A stretch of DNA of 64,000 nucleotides from Sedimentisphaerales bacterium (lineage in GTDB: Bacteria > Planctomycetota > Phycisphaerae > Sedimentisphaerales > SG8-4). The translations under genes were made by a program, and so were the position numbers. Under the pieces are notes generated by a model, which ran no database searches, had not been told where the DNA came from, and saw only the letters and a list, made by a program, of their open reading frames with translations. The stretch's first letter is position 1. The number at the start of each line of letters is the position of its first letter. Positions 59,659-64,000 of this stretch are shown here, one piece after another. Location of the stretch: assembly GCA_016928975.1 (NCBI GenBank), contig JAFGJR010000033.1, positions 1 through 64,000 on the forward strand, in the 5' to 3' direction.

Positions 59659-60930
59659 ATGGATGTACTGTTGATAGGCAGCGGCGGACGCGAGCACGCC
59701 ATCGCGTGGAAGCTCAGGCAGTCCAGGGAGATCGGCAAGCTCTATATCGCCCCGGGCAACGCCGGCACCGCCCAGTGTGGGCAGAATGTGCCGATCAAGG
59801 ACAACGACGTGCCGGCGCTGGTGGCCTTCGCCCGGGAGAATCGCATGGGACTGGTCGTGGTCGGGCCCGAGGACCCGCTGGCGGCGGGGGTCGTGGATGC
59901 GCTGGAGGCTGTGGGCATCAGGGCGTTCGGACCGAGCCGGGCGGCCGCCCAGCTCGAGGCGGACAAGGCGTTTGCCAAGCAATTGATGCGCTCCTGTGCC
60001 GTCTCAACGGCCGAGGCACGGATCTTCGACCGGTTCAGCGACGCCAAGGCCTACATCGCCAGCCGCGACGAGCCGGTCGTGGTCAAGGCGGCGGGGCTGG
60101 CCAAGGGCAAAGGGGTGATCGTCTGCGACGATCCCGTCGATGCGATCCTGGCGGCGGAGAAGATCATGGTGGACAAGATCTTCGGCTCCGCCGGCGACAA
60201 GGTCGTCGTCGAGGACAAGCTGCTGGGCGAGGAAGCGTCCATCCTGGCCTTCGTGGACGGCCGCAACATCTACCTCATGGAATCCTCGCAGGACCACAAG
60301 GCCATCGGCGACGGCGACACCGGTCCGAACACCGGCGGCATGGGCGCCTACAGTCCCGCTCCCATCGTCGGCGACGATATGATGGACCGGATCAGCCGGG
60401 AGATTCTCGTGCCGATCGTGGACGCGATGAACCGCAACGAGACGCCCTACAAGGGCGTCCTGTATGCAGGCGTGATGATGACCAGTGGCGGGCCGCGCGT
60501 GCTCGAGTTCAACGTGCGACTCGGCGATCCGGAGACGCAGCCCATTCTGATGCGCCTCAAAAGCGATTTGCTGGAAGCGTGCCTGGCGGTCTGCGACGGC
60601 AAGCTGGAGGATGTGTTTCTCAAGTGGGATCCGAGGCCGGCGGTCTGCGTGGTGATGGCCTCCGGTGGATACCCCGGCGACTATGAAAAGGGCAAGCCGA
60701 TCCACGGGCTGAAGGAGGCGGAGGCGCTGCCGGACGCGATGGTGTTCCACGCGGGCACGCAACAGAGGGACAACGACATCGTGACGAACGGCGGCCGCGT
60801 CCTTGGCGTCACGGCGCTAGGGGCGGACATCGCCACGGCCAAGGCACGGGCGTATGAAGCCGTCCAGCGCATCCATTTTGACGGGGCCTATTGCCGCCAT
60901 GACATTGCGGACAGAGCGATTCGCCGGTAA
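59659..60930 (+). CDS. purD: Phosphoribosylamine-glycine ligase
   Basis: PurD (GARS) joins glycine to phosphoribosylamine, the second step of purine synthesis. The 423-residue ATP-grasp enzyme has the N-terminal LLIGSGGREHAIAWKL, KAAGLAKGKGVIVC, GPNTGGMGAYSPAP and EFNVRLGDPETQPILMRL (phosphate/Mg2+ region), and the C-terminal domain SGGYPGDYEKGKPIHGL. Full length. No other pur gene is nearby. Confidence 0.97.
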   Translation: MDVLLIGSGGREHAIAWKLRQSREIGKLYIAPGNAGTAQCGQNVPIKDNDVPALVAFARENRMGLVVVGPEDPLAAGVVDALEAVGIRAFGPSRAAAQLEADKAFAKQLMRSCAVSTAEARIFDRFSDAKAYIASRDEPVVVKAAGLAKGKGVIVCDDPVDAILAAEKIMVDKIFGSAGDKVVVEDKLLGEEASILAFVDGRNIYLMESSQDHKAIGDGDTGPNTGGMGAYSPAPIVGDDMMDRISREILVPIVDAMNRNETPYKGVLYAGVMMTSGGPRVLEFNVRLGDPETQPILMRLKSDLLEACLAVCDGKLEDVFLKWDPRPAVCVVMASGGYPGDYEKGKPIHGLKEAEALPDAMVFHAGTQQRDNDIVTNGGRVLGVTALGADIATAKARAYEAVQRIHFDGAYCRHDIADRAIRR

Positions 60931-61038
60931 CCGCGCGGAGTCGTGCGTACGCTTGTGTAGACACGCGGACAGGGCAGCCAACATGTCCACACGAGCATGG
61001 ACGTGGCGCCGGCTATGGACGGCACAGAGCGGTGGCTC

Positions 61039-64000
61039 ATGGAACGATCAGGATCGCTGAACCCGAATGCTGACTCCAGACGCCGGTTACGGCGACGCCG
61101 GCTCGCTCTGCGCGTGCTTTCCATTCTGGTGATCCTGGCTCTTGTTCTGGCGGGCGTCGGCCTCTGGGTCCTGCGGACGCTGCCGGGAACGGCCGCCGCC
61201 CAGATCAGTCACCTGACGAATACTCGCGTGAAGATGGGGGCGTTCGATTTCCACGGTGATGGATCGGTTTCGGTGGATGGACTGGTCATGTGCCCCGGCG
61301 GTCAACAGCAGTCCGGCGACGATTCCGACGCCATCCTGCGCGCGGGGAGCATCCGCGCGTACTTCAGTCCCCGCAGCCTGCTGACCTTGTCGCCCCGGCT
61401 GACCGAGCTTCGCATCGAGGACTTCATTCTCGACGTGCAGTTGGATCTGGACTCGGGGACCTGGAATATCGGCGACTTGCGGATCGACCGATCCGTCGGC
61501 AAACCGGATCGGATTCTCCCGAAAATCGTTCTCCAGCGGGGGAAGCTGCGGTACTCCAAGGCGTCCGGCGGCAAAGTGGAGACGGTCATGTCGATCCCCG
61601 TCGAAGCGGACTTCGGATTCGTGACCGAGCCCCGCAAGGGCTATCGCTTCGGGATCAAGACGGCGGGGCTCTCCAGCGGGTACGGGCAAAGCCATCTCGA
61701 GGGATTCTGGCGCAAAGGCGAGCTGACGCTGGCCGGCGGACTGTCCTCGACGGACATTCCGTCCCTCGAGCGGGCGTGGGCGGCGGATGTCATCGCGGCG
61801 CAACTCGTTTACGACGCCAACGACGATTACACGCTCGACCTGCATGTGAAGAACGCCCACAACAAGCAGAGTCCCGAGGTCGATGCGCTCCGGACACTCG
61901 TCCCGGCGTCTCTCGACGAGTCCAGCCTGCTGTCGGCTGCTCAGGCGTTCTTCACCCGCTACCGTCCGTCGGGAACGGTGGGCCAGGTGACGCTCCGGAC
62001 CCGTGGGAATCTCAAGAGACTGGCCGGGAGCGAGGTCCTGGGCAGCCTCGTGTGCGACGATCTGTCCGTCTGCGACCGCGGGTTCCCCTATCAAATCGAT
62101 CATCTGCGCGGCGAGTTGACGTTCACCCAGTCGACGGTGGTCCTCAAGCAGCTCGCAGGTCGGCACGGAGATGTCGAGCTCGTGATCGACGGCTGGACGA
62201 AGGGGTCCGGGCGCGACCGCGTGTACCAGTACCGCGTCACGAGCGACAACATGGTTCTGGATGCGGGGCTGTACGCTGCCTTGCTGCCGGGGCAGAAACG
62301 GCTCTGGGATGCGTTCCAGCCGCGAGGGGTCGTCGGTGTGGACTACCGGCTCGCGCGGACCTCGCCGGCGCAGAAGCGGGAGTACGTCACGGTGGACTTG
62401 CAGCACGTGGCCGCCAGATACGAGAAGTTCCCTTATCCGCTGGAGGAGTTGACGGGCGAGCTGTATCTCGACAACGAGAGCATCGTCGCCTCGGATATCG
62501 TCTCCCGCGCAGGCGGTCGTTGGATCCAGGTGGACGGCAGGATCGCCCGGCAGGAGGGCGGCCCATGGATCTACTCCGTCTCGATCGATGGGAACGACAT
62601 TCCGCTGGACGCCGTGCTCGCGAAGTCGCTGCCCGAGCAGTATCGCAAGCTCTACGAGCAGTTCGATGCTCACGGTACCGCAGATGTCCGGGCGAAGGTC
62701 TTTACGCCGGATGATGCAAACGATGAGGAGGCCGTTGGCTTCCTTGCCAATATCACGGCCAGGATGGACTCCTTGAAACCCCAGAGACTGCCGCTGATGA
62801 TCTCCGATGCGTCGGCCGATCTGTCTGTGACGCCGGAGTCGTTGAACGTGAAGAGCCTCACCGGGCGATATGAAGACGGCACGGTCTCTCTGGCCGGCGG
62901 CGCGCGACTTGCCCACGGCGGCCTTCCGCAGGTCTGGTTCAAGGCGACGGCCGAGGGCATGCCGCTGGAAGACGGCGCCGTGGATCTGCTTCCGGAGCCG
63001 CTCAGGCAGCGCGTGGCGGACTTCGATCCGCGAGGGAAGGTGAATCTGGCAATCGATGTCAGGCGGTCCGACGGCAATGAACCTCTGGACTACACGATCG
63101 TGGTGGAGTGTCTTGGTGACCGCTTCGAGCATGCGCGATTTGCCTATCCGCTGCGAGAGGTCCGCGGGAAGATCGCCATGAAGCCCGGGGGGGTGACTTT
63201 CGATGCAGTCGAAGGGGCGCCTGCCGTAGCGCTGGGTCGCGAGACGCAGTCCACAATCCGTCTGAACGGGCATCTCGACCTGACGGACGGTGATTCCAGC
63301 CTGGGCTCCCTTGTCGTGGAAGCCCGGAGTATTCCGATCACGTCGGAGCTCGCCAACGCACTGTCCGGGGACCTGCGACAGGTGTACCGCGATGCGCCGC
63401 CGCGAGGATCGTTCGACCTGGACCTGGAGATTCCCCGGATCTCGAAAGTCTCGCCGGGCGGCAGACGCATTGACTTCCGGGGCACAGCATATCTGGACAT
63501 CAACAATCTGAATATCGCCGGCGCGACCGAGCTGTGCGGCGACGTGGACTTCGATGGTTCGTACGATGTCGGGGTCGGATTCTCCAACGCGTGCGCCACG
63601 CTGGACGCGGAGCATCTGACGGTCCGAGGCAAGACGATCACGGACCTCCAGGGCCGGGTCGTCCTCGATCCCAACGCGCGGACGTGGTCGGCCCCCGGCT
63701 TCGTCGGCGACTGTTGCGACGGCCGCGTCGCCGGCAACCTGGAGCTGCGACAGGCGGACGAGTCGGCATGGCAGTACAATCTGGAGGTGGCGTTTCATCG
63801 CGTGGACCTGCGTCAATTCCTTGCCGCCGGCAGAGTCGGTGCCATGACGGAGAGCGATTATACGAGCGGGATCATGGACGCCGCGCTGTGCCTCGGCGCC
63901 CGGTTCGGCGACGCCTCCTCCCAGCTCGGCTCCTGCCGGATCGATGTCGCTGACATGCGCGTCGGCAAAGGCTCGCCCATCGCCAATTTCCTGGGAGTTC
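61039..64000 (+). CDS. AsmA-like envelope protein, 3' end outside the window
   Basis: An open frame of at least 987 codons that runs off the window without a stop. The N-terminus has a basic stretch (RRRLRRRRLALR), one membrane helix (VLSILVILALVLAGVGLWVL) and then a long beta-rich region with repeated YPL.EL.G.L motifs (YPLEELTGELYLDNESIVAS, YPLREVRGKIAMKPGGVTF), as in AsmA/TamB-like inner-membrane-anchored proteins that bridge the periplasm and affect lipid transport. The last residues seen (MRVGKGSPIANFLGV) suggest the C-terminal region is near. In-frame ATGs also exist at 60997 and 61015; none has a strong ribosome binding site. A long frame on the opposite strand is a shadow. Confidence 0.85.
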   Translation, partial: MERSGSLNPNADSRRRLRRRRLALRVLSILVILALVLAGVGLWVLRTLPGTAAAQISHLTNTRVKMGAFDFHGDGSVSVDGLVMCPGGQQQSGDDSDAILRAGSIRAYFSPRSLLTLSPRLTELRIEDFILDVQLDLDSGTWNIGDLRIDRSVGKPDRILPKIVLQRGKLRYSKASGGKVETVMSIPVEADFGFVTEPRKGYRFGIKTAGLSSGYGQSHLEGFWRKGELTLAGGLSSTDIPSLERAWAADVIAAQLVYDANDDYTLDLHVKNAHNKQSPEVDALRTLVPASLDESSLLSAAQAFFTRYRPSGTVGQVTLRTRGNLKRLAGSEVLGSLVCDDLSVCDRGFPYQIDHLRGELTFTQSTVVLKQLAGRHGDVELVIDGWTKGSGRDRVYQYRVTSDNMVLDAGLYAALLPGQKRLWDAFQPRGVVGVDYRLARTSPAQKREYVTVDLQHVAARYEKFPYPLEELTGELYLDNESIVASDIVSRAGGRWIQVDGRIARQEGGPWIYSVSIDGNDIPLDAVLAKSLPEQYRKLYEQFDAHGTADVRAKVFTPDDANDEEAVGFLANITARMDSLKPQRLPLMISDASADLSVTPESLNVKSLTGRYEDGTVSLAGGARLAHGGLPQVWFKATAEGMPLEDGAVDLLPEPLRQRVADFDPRGKVNLAIDVRRSDGNEPLDYTIVVECLGDRFEHARFAYPLREVRGKIAMKPGGVTFDAVEGAPAVALGRETQSTIRLNGHLDLTDGDSSLGSLVVEARSIPITSELANALSGDLRQVYRDAPPRGSFDLDLEIPRISKVSPGGRRIDFRGTAYLDINNLNIAGATELCGDVDFDGSYDVGVGFSNACATLDAEHLTVRGKTITDLQGRVVLDPNARTWSAPGFVGDCCDGRVAGNLELRQADESAWQYNLEVAFHRVDLRQFLAAGRVGAMTESDYTSGIMDAALCLGARFGDASSQLGSCRIDVADMRVGKGSPIANFLGV

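Noticed and set aside
61087..63816. 909-codon minus-strand open frame
   Set aside because: It lies opposite the AsmA-like gene, whose frame has a membrane helix and family-like motifs. The minus frame is Arg/Gly/Pro-rich without any family resemblance, typical of GC-rich antisense frames.

Overview
The window is GC-rich, tightly packed chromosomal DNA. It looks like a planctomycete, most likely class Phycisphaerae; this is inferred from gene content, since no 16S rRNA gene is present. The pointers are a secreted GLUG-repeat protein with the usual lineage leader, two tandem proteins with the H-X10-D[GS] signature of the DUF1559/pseudopilin-like families, an M56/BlaI pair whose peptidase carries the same pseudopilin-like module, a sialate O-acetylesterase, a long leucine-rich-repeat protein, a region-2/region-4 sigma factor with extra helix-turn-helix domains, and many degenerate intergenic palindromes.

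Layout. 1-7.5 kb: queuosine genes queF (with a zinc-ribbon partner), queC and queE, split by a GLUG surface protein and a repeat-rich non-coding block. 7.6-16.3 kb: tRNA-Leu(GAG) with a near-consensus promoter, then on the minus strand the complete F-type ATP synthase operon atpBEFHAGDC running on into rnpA, a MerR regulator and an MCE/MlaD protein. 16.4-21.8 kb: sialate O-acetylesterase, a DUF4432 mutarotase-fold protein, a TlpA-like lipoprotein, rpmA and obgE. 21.8-25.9 kb is a decayed region: remnants of a nucleotidyltransferase and of a sigma factor joined to its partner, then coaX, an mnmE whose 3' end is replaced by an IS3-type transposase scrap, and a DUF2281/PemK-like toxin-antitoxin pair. 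26-38 kb: mutS, an outer-membrane barrel, a secreted propeller-like protein, ftsY, a plus-strand run of small genes (two GNATs, YdeI family, two paralogous H-X10-D[GS] proteins), and the unusual sigma factor. 38-43 kb: an orphan corrinoid protein, a single-chain EtfB-EtfA fusion and ETF:quinone oxidoreductase. 43-54.7 kb: the BlaI-BlaR1-LRR operon, csrA, membrane proteins, two transporters, a DUF4097 lipoprotein and asnA. 54.7-64 kb: a three-copy palindromic repeat family, a lipoprotein built from 53-residue repeats, a DUF5648 protein, purD and the start of a giant AsmA-like protein that runs off the window.

Functional themes. Electron flow is visible as EtfBA feeding ETF-QO and the quinone pool, with the ATP synthase using the resulting gradient; the c subunit lacks the usual Na+ ligands, so protons are the likely coupling ion. 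Translation and tRNA maturation are represented by queFCE, rnpA, rpmA, obgE and a damaged mnmE. The cell envelope is represented by MCE, AsmA-like, barrel and several lipoproteins. BlaI/BlaR1 probably controls its own operon through a TGTACA-type operator that overlaps the promoter.

The most interesting items are: (1) an interspersed hairpin repeat in three copies with covarying stem bases, one inside the atp operon and two in inverted orientation after asnA; (2) the sigma factor with three N-terminal HTH modules, no clear region 3 and no Trp dyad in region 2.3; (3) the EtfB-EtfA fusion; (4) loss of the mnmE C-terminus at an IS scar next to a toxin-antitoxin pair; (5) the 53-residue repeat lipoprotein. 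No CRISPR array, complete transposon or obviously new multi-gene system was found.
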